Assembly: GCF_036785885.1 (NCBI RefSeq)
Contig: NC_092326.1
Location: 39,456,287 to 39,520,286, forward strand
Source of the DNA: Coffea arabica
Taxonomy: Eukaryota; Streptophyta; Magnoliopsida; Gentianales; Rubiaceae
Direction: 5' to 3'
Length of the DNA: 64,000 bases
Within the stretch, counting starts at the first letter, position 1, and each line of letters starts with the position of its first letter. This document shows positions 41,826 to 53,567 of the stretch, one piece after another. The notes below the pieces were generated by a model. The model was not told the DNA's origin. It searched no databases and worked only from the letters and a program-made list of their open reading frames with translations. Position numbers and translations under genes: made by a program.

Positions 41826-43391
41826 GGCTGTTTGGACTGGTAAATAGTCTTCCGTTCGTCTTCTATCGCTCTTTTTCTTCTCTAATTCAACACCTCTGAT
41901 TAAACTAGTAATTGCAATAGCAGCAGGAGTGATTTCTTTTGTTTGGTTTGCTGCTGCATGTGCATTTTCATTGTTCTCCATTTTCCACTTCCACAGTATT
42001 GTTAGTCATTTCGTCCGAGTCAAAATCGGAATGGAGGGATTGGTACGATGCCAATCTCCAAATCGTGGATAATCTTATATTCGTGGCGACGCGCTCTCTT
42101 ACTCATTTTATTTGAATCCGTGATGCATGAAATTTGTTAAAATATTCGAATCTACCTGGAGTAATATTATTTTAAATTGTGTCTTTTATAGTATTTTTTA
42201 TTTTTAGTAATTTTTAATACTTTTAAAAAACTTTTGTGTACTTTAAAGTCATCTAATATCTAATCGATGTGTCACGACAGATGTGAAATAATTGCAATTG
42301 CAATGTGATCTCGACTCGCGATGACGAACCATGTTTCACACACAGAATCACATAATAGACTCTCTACGATACAAAAGAATATTTCACACACAGAATCACA
42401 TAATAAACTCTCTACGATACAAAAGAGAGTAGAGAGACGGGAAGGAGGGCTGGGGTCAATCAATACCCCATAGTCCAAAATATATTCCTCACTCAGTTGC
42501 TACTTATCATTTGGGCGCACCTCTTATGTTATGTTAGACGACCCAATCCAATCTATATCGGACCTTCTCCTCCCTGCTTGCAAAGCAGAAAGGTGCTATT
42601 GATTTAAGATTGTCTGCATAAGAATCTTGAAAGCCCACTCAATTCACAGCTGAATTCTATGTTGGACTAGGTGAAGCTAGTGTGAGTTGGTGTATATAAA
42701 CAAAATTCACTCTTACAATAAGTGATATTAGTGTCCGAAACAGGTTGGTTGGCCTCGAAGCTTATTTGGGTCAAGGTTTCGAGTGGTACATGGATCAGAG
42801 TGGTCTGAATCTAAATTTGATACATTCCACACTCTTCGCACTCTCAATTGTATAGGTTTTGAATCTGAATTCGACAGTGACACTGCAGAGAAAATTCTAA
42901 AAAAAGTCATGAATTCTACTCATAGTAGTTTCTTAAGATGATCAGTTCATATATTCTCAAAAATCCGTATTCATGTGTGGCATCCATCATCTGAAATTGT
43001 ATCTCCTCAAAAGGAATCAAACCAGCTTTTTGCTTTAGATCCTTAAGTAATAAACCCTCTTCCCCTTAGAATGGTGAAGTGATGCATTCAAAATAGTAAT
43101 TCTCCTGTTCTTGACAATATTATGCTGGATTGGTCCTCAGTGTCGGCTATATCCTAGTTTCTGTAAGTGTACAGAAGCATGTTTAAATGCCAATCAGTAC
43201 CCTTACTTTCCTTTTTGCGATGGCTAAATCCAGGTTTCATGGTACAAAAATTGAGCAAGATGTTTTCAACTGACTGACTTTATGTTTCTTTTCGTGCATT
43301 GCTAAATCTAATTTGTCTCTAGCAAAGTCTTGGACCGATTGCTCAGACATCTCATGCTAAGAGTTGCAGGTTGGTTGCTGTGTTGATACGG
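41826..43391. other. Intergenic region between the BGLU relic and AAE14
   Basis: No gene is supported here. It holds a two-copy 48-bp tandem repeat at 42334-42429 and AT-rich DNA. The 3' UTR of AAE14 (minus strand) should occupy its right part. Confidence 0.5.
42334..42429 (+). repeat. Two-copy 48-bp tandem repeat
   Basis: TTTCACACACAGAATCACAT begins at 42334 and again at 42382. The two units differ at only a few positions (for example TAATAGACTC versus TAATAAACTC). It is a recent local duplication in intergenic DNA. Confidence 0.9.
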
Positions 43392-46300
43392 TTACAGGTT
43401 GCTGGATAGCAACACCCCGCTGGAGAAAACATTTTCATTTACCCAACGGGACATAGCTTCTTTCTTGACTTCATCTCTTCTCAACTTTCCTGTTGTTGTC
43501 ATTGGAAATGGAGTCCTCCACAAAATGAAGTTTCTGGGAATTTTAAATCTGCGGAAGGAGATAACAAAAATGGTGTTAAAGGGCTGACGTTTTGCCTTAG
43601 CACATATGAACGATGCAATTAGAGGGGGAGAAAACGCATTAAGCAACAGCAATTACCCTGTCAAGTTCTTATCTTTACAAAACTGCTGTAGGATTTCTTT
43701 GGATAAGCAGTGATCTTTGTCATTGCAGGGATTGAATTCGTCCCATTGCCAGTTATCTTTTAGTCGAATACATGCTACTACCATCTCCGTCAAGCGAGAG
43801 TCCGGGAGCCCAACAACAATGACTGTGGAAATACCAGGATGTTGCAATATAACAGCTTCAACCTGTGTCCTTAAACTCATCAATAGTAAGCAGCAAATGA
43901 AAATGTGATTCCTAAGTGTGCATATCATGTATATATCCTCCAATCTGTTTGTTTGATGCTCCATTGTTCATGTACCTACCTTGTATTTGTAGAATTCAGG
44001 ACATAAAAGGAAGTAAATGTTTGTGTAAGTTGCTCCTTGCATTTGTTACTTAAACGACGAATACGCACGACAAAATCCGGGATTTCATTTTATCAAAATT
44101 GAATAGGAAAGAACAGAAGATAGAACTGGTTAGTGATGGTTACCTCTTCAGGATAGATATTCTCTCCCCCGCTCTTGATTCTACTGCCGTTGCGACCTAT
44201 AAGCCAAAGGTTACCACAATCATCTGTCTGTCCTATATCACCGGTGTCAAACCAACCTTCATCAGCTGGGGAGGAAGACTTGCTTGGAATTTGACCCCAG
44301 TATCCAAGCATTACATGGGGGCCCCTAGTTAATATCTTCCCCACTTGAGAAGAACCATTGGAACTGATTCTTAGTTCTACATGTGGTGCAGGCTTTCCAA
44401 CACAAACTCCAGCAAATTGCTGAACTGAATCGGAAGTTTTACTATCTGTCATTTGATGGTGCTGATTATAGCTCCCAATGGTTGGATCATAAAGGGTCAT
44501 GAAGGTTAAAGAAGAACATGCCTCTGTCATCCCTTTAGAAGCACAATTACCAGACAATCAGGGATCATGACTAGTTCAAGAGAGAGTTGTTACATGGCAA
44601 TTTAAAAGGTGACAGAAAGCAAAACTGATGCAACCGACCAAGGACAGATGGACCAAATATTATTCGAAGATAAATTAAGCTCAGTGGAAGCAAAGTCATA
44701 CATTAATATACCTCAAACTTCAATAAATAGGATTATAGCAGACCTACAATGTTCAGTTTCAAATGCTTTTTCGTATTGGAGCTGTTTTCCAATTTGAGAA
44801 TACATAACTAGGAAGGACATATTGTGATTGTGAGACTCACCATAAGCTGAAACTAGTTTAGCTCTTGGGAAAACTTTGACGGCACCTTCAAGAAGTCCTG
44901 GTAAAAGACCTCCAGCTCCATTTAATATTTTGTTGACTGTCTCAAAATTCTTGGTAGTTTGAGTTGTCCTGAAGAAAGCTTTAAAGTGAACTTAGTGAGA
45001 AATGAAATAGATGAGATTAGACTGATTATGTAGGGAGAGAAAAACAGTTGTACATAAATAAGCAGCTATGTAAAGATCTAACAAACTTATGTAGCAAGAC
45101 ATATCCAGCATTTGACACAATCATTTTACTGAAGGAAAAATTGTGCGGTTCTACTAAGTGCAGCATACTTGACACCTAGAAAAGTTACAATACATCACTG
45201 TCTATCTTTATGTGAAAGCGAACCAGAACAATTTTTTCTCCTCTACCCTCTATCAGCATTGAACAGGCGATTCCTAGGAATCCATGCATTTTCTGTTACC
45301 CTGACAGAAGATTCCAAACGGATGGGTGCTTAATCGTAACTTCACAATTTAGGGGGAAGTAGTTTACCTAGCTGAAGAGATTAAATCAGCCATCATAGCT
45401 GGTACCGTGATAAATGAGGTAACGTGGTGTTGTTCTATGACTCTAATTGCTGACTTGACTTCGAATTTGGGTATAAAAACATGGCAACCTCCAACCATCA
45501 GCATTGCCAGAGCTGAAGATATCCCTCCGATGTGGCACAAAGGCGATGTATGCAGATAAATCTGTAAAATACAACGTAAAAAGAAGCCAATAATCAAGAA
45601 ATGAAATGATTAAAAGAGCCCTTTCTTTCTGCTCCTGTATCTCTTCTATTGCTTATGATTGTAGTTGTCTGCAAGAAATGAAGAAAACAAGAGCAAGAGA
45701 TGATCAAAAGAAGGGCGTACATCATCCTCACTATAACCAACAAGCGCTAATTTAGCCAGGGATTGTACAATCAAAGCTGAATGGCTTAGCATGACGCCCT
45801 TTGGCCTTCCAGATGTCCCTATTTTAATCCAAAAGGGAACGGGAGAAAGGGGAAGCGTGAAACACATTAGTAGATGAATCTGAGTCAGAAAATAACTCCA
45901 TACACGTACAGGTAATGCTCAAAATATAATTTTTATCACCCTTAGCAGAAAAATTCTTGCCTCCGTTACTAGTTCAATATTTTCAAGATCAATATAAGAA
46001 TGTGCAGACATTCACTATTTCACTCATCTGTTTAACGACCGTAAGATTGTTATTGAATTTCATCGTATACACACGAGTAGAAGAACTCATGTATGCTTCC
46101 TGAAGGCCAAAACATACCTGAGGTAAAGCATAGCAGAGCTGCATTATTAGGTGCGCATAAAAGCCTGGCCGAGTTCAGAGAACTGGACTTCAACAATTCT
46201 GTTGTCAAAACTGCTGCAAAAGGTTTTCCAGGATAAGGTTTCAGATGCTGAGGATTAAAGAATAAACATGGGAGGCCTTGCATTTATTTGTAAGTAATTT

Positions 46301-48744
46301 TAGATACAAACAAGTGTCATACCATCACCGTGGCTGCTGAAGTTAGGAGCGGTCATAGAAACATGCCACCTTAAGTCAGTCTGCAATTTGAAGTGCCAGT
46401 AATCATGGGTTTTATCAGTCACCAACATTATAGGCTTCACTTCATTCATTGCCAATCTTGCCTCCTGTAAGCTCTGCTTGAAGCAAAAGGCATAACTTAT
46501 AGTAGTCTAGTAAAATCTACCAGAAAGAACGAATTGGCCGAGTCGTCATCAGAACGAACCCTCCGATATGATACCAGGACGAGATGACTCCAAGATACTT
46601 AACTCGCCGAGAACTCAGCCGAGTCGCCGAGAATTCGGCCGAGAAGTCTCCGATATGGATAGTCTCAGCCTAGTCGGCCCAAGTCATCCCGAGTTAACTC
46701 GCAAATTTACATTTTACAGATTTTCTTTTGCTAATTTTTTTATTATTATTGTTTAGCATATTTTTGAATATTATTCACAATATTTAGAATATTAAATACT
46801 TCAAAATTTGCGTTTCACCGAAACCGTGACCAATAAATTGAGATCGATGTGGAACGATCCAAATCGCGACCGCGACTTTGAACCATGGACTTACAGCTCA
46901 CAACTTAAAAGAACCAATCAAGTTTGTACAACTTATAGTCATCTATGCTGCTGAGTGGAGAACGTGAACTTCAGAGTGGTTCGATCATCCCCTTTCTAGA
47001 TTGTGAATTCTTCTCTCAATAGTCAAATAGTTAAGAGCAACTAAATTATAATCATTGCCTTCTCCATTAAACTTCATTGGATTCGTTTGTCAATCATTTT
47101 CAAAGTGAACGAGGCAATGGAGTCAGAAAGAAAGTAAAAAGTGAGTAAAGATCACCAGGAAACTGACCCAGCGGTAGTTGAAAGGAGCTGCTATCCCTCC
47201 TGCATATGTAACCGCCAGTAACCACTCCAAATATGAATCACTGAAAGGAAAAGATTGATTCCTAAGTAGTAGACACATGATGCATTTCATTCTGAGTCCT
47301 AGCTGATCATATGAAAAGTTAGCTAGCATTCATGCTTGATGAACAACAATTTTCCCAAATTCTATGTGTAATTTTGTATGTGCCCTCTTGGTTTTAGTCA
47401 GGCGTTCTTGTTAAATGCAAAATGCTGATTAAAAGAACAATAATTTCACATCAGGATCCTCCAACTGCTGACTAATGATACTTTTTACACGGTTTAATTC
47501 CTTTTCCACGTCCAACGATACTTATAATTTGACACTTAATTTGGATAGCAAGAAACATGATTACAGACTTTATACAAATTTAACAAAAAAAAAAAAAAAA
47601 AGAAAAGAATGTGAATCTTGTTTCTTGTTTATCAAAAGTTTTAGGGAGCGAATTGATACAATCGAAAGTCGTGGAGGCAAATTAGGAATGGATAATGAGT
47701 GGAATGTGCGAGACCAATCTGATAGTGGTACATGACTCTCCTAGGATTCACGGCGGTGTGTTTGAACAGGAATTATTAGTCAAAATATTGCTTGCTTGCA
47801 TCACAAACACATTTTTTAATATAATTTTTTTAAATTTCAATCACTTGCTCATTTTGTAAAATTATATATCAGATTAGCTTAGTAAATTTTTTTTCCAGAA
47901 CTAATTAGTTGTTATTACGTCTATCATTTCTGTTACATAATTCAGGAGCAAATTATTTGGATAGTCACTAAATTTTTTGAATAGTAGAGGGTTGACCATT
48001 CAACTTCTAAGAGTACATAATTACCCAATAAATTGTCAAAAGTGTAAATTTTATGTCATTTTACATATTTCCACGGTTAAATTTGCCAAATTTGGTTATA
48101 TCTTGTGACTCGTGTATGTAATTACCCGCTAAATTGTTAAAAGTGTAAATTTTAGGTCATTTTATCTATTTTCACCGTTAAATTTGCCAAATCTAGTTAT
48201 ATCTCGTAACTCGTATGATCCTTAAATCTAGTAAATTTAACAGTGAAAATAGACGAAATTGCTCAAAATTTATGTTTCTGGTAGTTTAGTAGATAAATAT
48301 ATACTTTTAAAAATTGAGTAGTCAAAACTCTATAATTTAAAAAGTTCAGTGACTTTTCGGATAATTAACATATATGGGTGGGAGCATCCAGACCACAAAT
48401 TCAGATTCCTAAGATAAAACTTGTTTACCAGCGCGGTACGGCTAAACCCACGTCCGACGATGAGAAATGATCATGCAACTATGCAAGAAACGAGCAGACG
48501 AAGAGCAGAGAAGAGGAGAAGAGAACCTGTTGAGGGCAGCAATGGCGACGACGTGGCCGGGCTTGAGGCCCAGTTGGAGAAGCCCGTCGGCCAATCTCAG
48601 CACTCCCTCCGCGAACTGCACGCCGGTTTTTCTACAGTCACCTTCTTCTGCGGCGGCGACGTTAATCATGACTGTTGAGTTTCGCCTGAGAGTCATCAGA
48701 CGGCTGAGGCACTGGCAAATGTGGGCATCTGAGTAATTACCCAT
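43392..48744 (-). CDS. AAE14: 2-succinylbenzoate-CoA ligase, AAE14-like (MenE homologue)
   Basis: This activates o-succinylbenzoate to its CoA thioester for phylloquinone (vitamin K1) synthesis; the Arabidopsis enzyme is plastidial and also linked to peroxisomes. Ten exons: 48744-48527, 47240-47168, 46473-46323, 46213-46118, 45818-45721, 45561-45368, 44968-44841, 44532-44144, 43862-43657 and 43548-43392, all in frame, 569 residues (about 560 in Arabidopsis by memory). ANL-superfamily signatures are in order: FTSGTSGRPKGVMLSH ATP-binding loop (about residues 177-192), TSPLCHIGGISSA, NGAGGLLPGLLE, YGMTEACSSLTF, DEGWFDTGDIG, GRNGSRIKSGGENIYPEEVE hinge and adenylate motifs, and PMTTTGKLRRDEV with the catalytic Lys. 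The C-terminus is SNL, similar to minor peroxisomal targeting signals; this is inference. The start is the ATG of MGNYSDAHICQCLSRL, as in the family. Introns 1 and 2 hold repeats. Confidence 0.95.
46515..46880. repeat. Dispersed repeat rich in GGCCGAGTCG words in AAE14 intron 2
   Basis: A locally GC-rich stretch with repeated CTCGCCGAG, GGCCGAGTCG and CTCAGCCGAGTCG words, then an AT-rich middle, then AAATCGCGACCGCGACTTTG near its right end. This composition is unlike the surrounding intron and resembles a common dispersed plant repeat. Ends and class could not be determined. Confidence 0.45.
47950..48366. mobile_element. MITE-like inverted repeat in AAE14 intron 1, with internal tandem repeat
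   Basis: The left AAATTATTTGGATAGTCACT and the reverse complement of the right end, AATTATCCGAAAAGTCACTG, form imperfect inverted ends. Inside, a unit of about 101 bp is repeated in tandem (AATTACCC at 48019 and 48120, with GTGTAAATTTTA and GTTAAATTTGCCAAAT in both). No target duplication could be confirmed. Confidence 0.6.
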
Positions 48745-51265
48745 CTTTTGGAAGATGGTACTAACTAATGTATATGGAACTAAAAAGGAAGTTTGAAGTT
48801 TGCTGGGAATTGGAATGGTTTCCTTTCCTCCTCTTCAGTCTTCAGAGGAGCTTACATATTTAATGGGAAGAACAGAAGAGATGTAGAATGTTTAAGATTC
48901 TATTCAAAATTTAACAATTTGGTCAACAAAAAAATAATAATAATGGTAGTAATGAACTGAAGATGAACTGATATATTGATTGTGTTTCAAGATGCAATTG
49001 CAAATGCAGACTAATACCAGTGCAGCTTTCTTTCAATTGCATCATAGCTCATGCCATATGCCACACCTATATTGACTAGCAAGAGATGCAACCTGTTTTG
49101 ATGCTTGACTTTGAAAATCTTAATGCTCACTTGTTAACAAAAGAAAATAGTTTAGAAGTCAACCAAGTACAGATTGCGTTGCTTTAGAGGTTTTTTTTTT
49201 TTTTTTGGATATAAAATACCATGTTGATGACTTCAATGGATAGCCATAAAGATGTAATTTAGAAAAGGAAAACGAAGAGAAGGTGCTGCATGTGATATCT
49301 GTGCTGTGCTGCTTGACATTGTCATACTTGGCGTGTTGTATTAATACCAATCACGGATTATCAAGTAATTGTGGTGAATTATACCTAATTTAGTAAATAC
49401 TGAACGAGGAGTAGCCACAGCTTAGAAGGTAACTTTGTTAAGTAAAAAGAAGGTAACTAGTCAATTGGATGACAAGTGTTTCTAATCAATAGAAAATCAA
49501 CAGGATTTATATTTGGATCCTTCAGCAGAAACTATATTTACAAAATCCCATAACATGCAGACCACGTAAACTCTTGAAAAGAAAATATGCTCGATTGGAA
49601 ATGATTTCATAGTTAATCACCAGCCTTTGGGCTGGTGGCCACCATGCTTGGTGGGGGTGGGAGGCAAGGGCAATTGCCTTCCACCAATTGCTACATTAAA
49701 AGTGGATTTGCTTAAAAACAAATTCAGGTGAATGCATAGTGCATCTGTCTGGTTCGATGGTAGTTAAATCCCCTTCGGATTACCCTAGAATAGATTAGGT
49801 TATTCAACAATTATCGTCTCCAAAACAAAAAAAAAGGAAATGATTCCATAGATGGTTCGGATGAATCTTGAGAAACTCATATGCTGTGCAACTTTAGATG
49901 TATGTCGCCAGAGTAACAAGAATATGGTATGAATCTAAGTACGTGGTGCAAAAATCTCAAGATCCCAAAATGGAGAAAATTTAGCATAGTAAAGGTGGAA
50001 GATTGACATATCACATGCTACATCATGCTAAGATCAAACTGACCAAGTCTTTTATGATATACAAGTACAACCACATCCTAAAGACGACTAATTTACTTGT
50101 TAAAAACCGATTTGTCCAAATAGGCATCTACTTCTCTCATTTTCTTCCACTACTTCAATGCGTTGCTCTTTTCTTTTTGTTTCAAATCTCATTCTAATCC
50201 AGAGATTTGACCTTGCATTTGGTGCCAATGTCATCTTAGAGGCTTTTCTTGTGTTTATTATTCGTGAAGGCTTTACTCAGCCCGCAAGTAATTGTTGAAT
50301 TCAATGTTAAAAATCGGGAGCATAGGGGAATAGTAGTACAGCGCAGTCGCCACCATTGGCTGCTGAGCCTCAAGTCAACTGACACATTTGCAGCTTCATG
50401 TTCAAAAACATCACAATTCACCAGCTAGCCTTATTATATTCTATGCATATTCAAGATAAACTGCTTGAGGCAGGATTGGCATCCATAACTTCTGGTTCAT
50501 TGCATGAGTCATGATGCAGGCATCAATATATATACAAAATAGACGATGACAACATTCTCAAATCTCTAGCATCACCATGCATGATCCATGCTACCCGCTC
50601 TCAACCCTCTGGAATTTTGGTAATTGCTATAATAATTAACCAACCTGTTGCACAATCTGCTGCATTCTATGGAGCACAATGACTATGGTGCTATTGCAAT
50701 CAAGCAAACATGCAGGGAGAATTCTTCCTTCTCTTCCCAGTTCCATTTTTTCCCATCAAATAATTCTGAGAACAGGCAACCTGAACAGGAGTTCCATCAC
50801 AGTTGTACGAATAATTGGGGTCTAATTTTCAGAAACAGCAGCCATGATGATTGACATCAACCTAATTGGCGATGTAAAGAAAATGGTTCAACATTGAGCG
50901 TTGAAACATTTATGGCAGTATTTTATACAATTTAGACCAAGACAGGGACAAAATATTCAAACAGTCAAACCTAATTTTAAATGAAATGCAAATTCCTAAC
51001 TTGTTTGCAGTATGCTACCAAAACTTCTGACTGCTGAATTTAGAGTAGCATCATTCTTTAATGGGTTTCTGCAATGCCGTCTTTATGCTCCAAGGTAGAC
51101 TTGATCACACATAACAACAGATTGAGATGTCAGTTTGACTTTTGACCTTCCCAAAGAAACACTACACCGAAGATCTACAGGCCACACTAAAAATTGTAAA
51201 GTACACTGTTCATCCACATCTTGACGCTATTGTTCTTCAAAAGCTGAAGGCAAACCACAAGTGGA
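48745..51265. other. Intergenic region between AAE14 and the uS5m gene
   Basis: The region includes the AAE14 promoter (right of 48744), a SINE-like insertion at 49613-49835 and the likely 3' UTR of the ribosomal protein gene near 51000-51265. The open frames here are short and unsupported; 51142-51498 on the plus strand is antisense to real uS5m exons. Confidence 0.5.
49613..49835 (+). mobile_element. SINE-like retroposon with A-rich tail and 16-bp target duplication
   Basis: The 223-bp insert ends in CAAAACAAAAAAAAA and is flanked by GGAAATGATTTCATAG (49597-49612) and GGAAATGATTCCATAG (49836-49851), a 16-bp direct repeat with one mismatch. Long target duplications plus an A-tail are the mark of LINE-driven retroposition. 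It has no coding capacity. GGTTCGATGGTAG near 49752 partly resembles an RNA polymerase III B box, but I could not place a convincing A box at the usual distance, so a truncated LINE end is an alternative. Confidence 0.75.
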
Positions 51266-53523
51266 TTATAGCAAGTATGACTCCACAACAGTTCGCCCAA
51301 ACTTCTCTTGGACATCTTTTGGAGTTTCAATCTGGGAAAAAAAATGGAGACAAAGAACAGAATGCAAGTCAAGGATATATGTCAACATATCTAACTGATA
51401 AGAATGAACAAGTATACATGAAAAGAAAAGTAACAGATTCTACTTACTGCATTAAGAGCCTTGAAAAGTGCTTTTACTGTGTTATGAGGATTTCTTGAGC
51501 CAACCACCTACAAGAGGATTGAAATCAAAATTCCAGCCTATTAAGTTAAAACAGCATCCCAATGAAGATACAAACAGCCTGGTGATACCTTTGACTTCAC
51601 ATTCTTGTAACCAGCCAAGTTCAAAATTGTCTGAACAGTTCTGCCGGCTTTCATTCCTGTTCTTGTGGAGGCAGGCCAAAGATACACCTGAGAAAAATCA
51701 CTCTAATTAGTCAAGCAATCCACATATGACTAAGGACAAATGAAGAAATGGAGATGATATACATTCTTCACGTCAATTATGACAACTCAAAAAATAAAAG
51801 AAATCAACAGTCATTGGTACCTTGGTCTTTTTATATGATGTTTGAACAGCATGTGCAATTGTGTGCTCCTCATGTCGTTCTACATAGTGGAGATTCTGGA
51901 AGCACTTCTCATACGCCTGTTGGACAAAAGAATCAGAAAGAACAAGAGAGCTGAAGTGTTTTATGCATCAAAATCATTCACTTCTGTAATTCATCAAGAA
52001 CAGATTCATTCAATGACAGCATTAGATAACAAAGAAACAAGATCCGGGCAAAGGCAACATCTCCTGTTTTACAGTTTTAGTTGGGACTAAATATTTGAAA
52101 TCGTATCCTTGTCTTTATCTCTTTTTCCAATCTTTTTTACCTTTTCGATACCAATTAAGGAACCCACATAAAGAAACCTCCTCCTTCTTACAACGCTAGC
52201 AAGAAGCAAAGGAAGTTAAATGAGGATAAGATAGCATTGTTAACAGGAGGTCCAAACATGACAGCACTTAGCACATTAAATGGCCATTTATTAAACCTAA
52301 AATAAGAAAATGTCATTGGTAACATAATCCTTAACCAAGCATGCATCCCTAAACTGAGATAATAATCAAACAGCTCCACAGTAAAATCCAAAGTTTTTTG
52401 TTGTTTTTGTTTTTTTTTGTGGGGGGGTTTTTGGTTGGGGGGGGGGGGGGGAGGATGGATTAAAATCCAATGGTGAAACTACAATCTAGTAAATTCTACA
52501 AGTGATATGTTATGTGGGTGGTTATTAGTAATTGTTCAATATCAATGACTTGCAAGAAACCAGAAAAAGGAAAGCCAACTACAGTGTAAACCTCCTTGCA
52601 AGTTTAGATTGGATCATAAAAACAACTCAATTAAGTTCCTCCCACTTCAACCTATAAGATTAGACCAATTCACATTTTACACTTGTCTTGCTTTCAGGAC
52701 TAGCTGTGTCTTCCAATCTCATTAGCATTTTGGATCATCTTTTTCTAGACAATCACCTTTCAATCAATGATGTAAGTTCAGAAAGAAACTACACTGTTCA
52801 ATCTCCATTTTGTGTTATCTTGCAGACCCCCATCTGGTATTTTTCTATACTCCATGTTAACTAAACTTTTTTCACATAAGAAGCATCAATTCCTGAAACC
52901 ACAAATTAAGGTAGGTTTAGACGCTATCACATGTCAGTACCTTTTGAAGGGCAATGGGAATTGCTGGACCTTTTGCTTTGGCAAAACCAACAACTCCATG
53001 ATAGTTCCCACAAGCTAGCATGGCAGTGTACTTGACAACTTGTCCCCCCTGAATCATACAAAGTTGAGATCATTTCGAAGTCTTTTGCAAGAAAAAAAAT
53101 AGCAAAACAAAAAACAGTAGGCAGGCTCTCTTACCTTAGTAACTTTGCAGGTTCTGTTCACATCAATAAGTCTAACATCAAAACCCTGCAATTGTTATTT
53201 GTCAAGTTAAAACGAAAATTCAACAGAATAAACTTGTAGCGGCAACTAAACATCCAAATTTTTATTTCAAACAGAGTTATATGAGTGAGTGTCAAACTAA
53301 AACAGAAACTTGCACAAGGATCAAAAATTAAGTTGAAATAAAAGAAAATTTAACAAAGCATTGTTCATTAATGGAGGAAAAGTGAATAATGAAATTCAAA
53401 CACCATGGCACAGGAAGTATCTACTCCAGTTTTAGCTGTGTGGCTTGAGCAGACCTTCGGTCAGTTAGGTAGAGAGGTTACAAGAAATTTAGCCTTCTTA
53501 TATATCATTTGCTGAGTAATGAA

Positions 53524-53567
<44 letters not shown>

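Noticed and set aside
48421-48736. Plus-strand frames at 48421-48678 and 48467-48736
   Set aside because: They are antisense to the first exon of AAE14, which is GC-rich enough to leave other frames open.
51142-51954. Plus-strand frames in 51142-51954
   Set aside because: They lie over minus-strand exons 5-8 of the uS5m gene, whose splice sites and S5 family motifs are clear.
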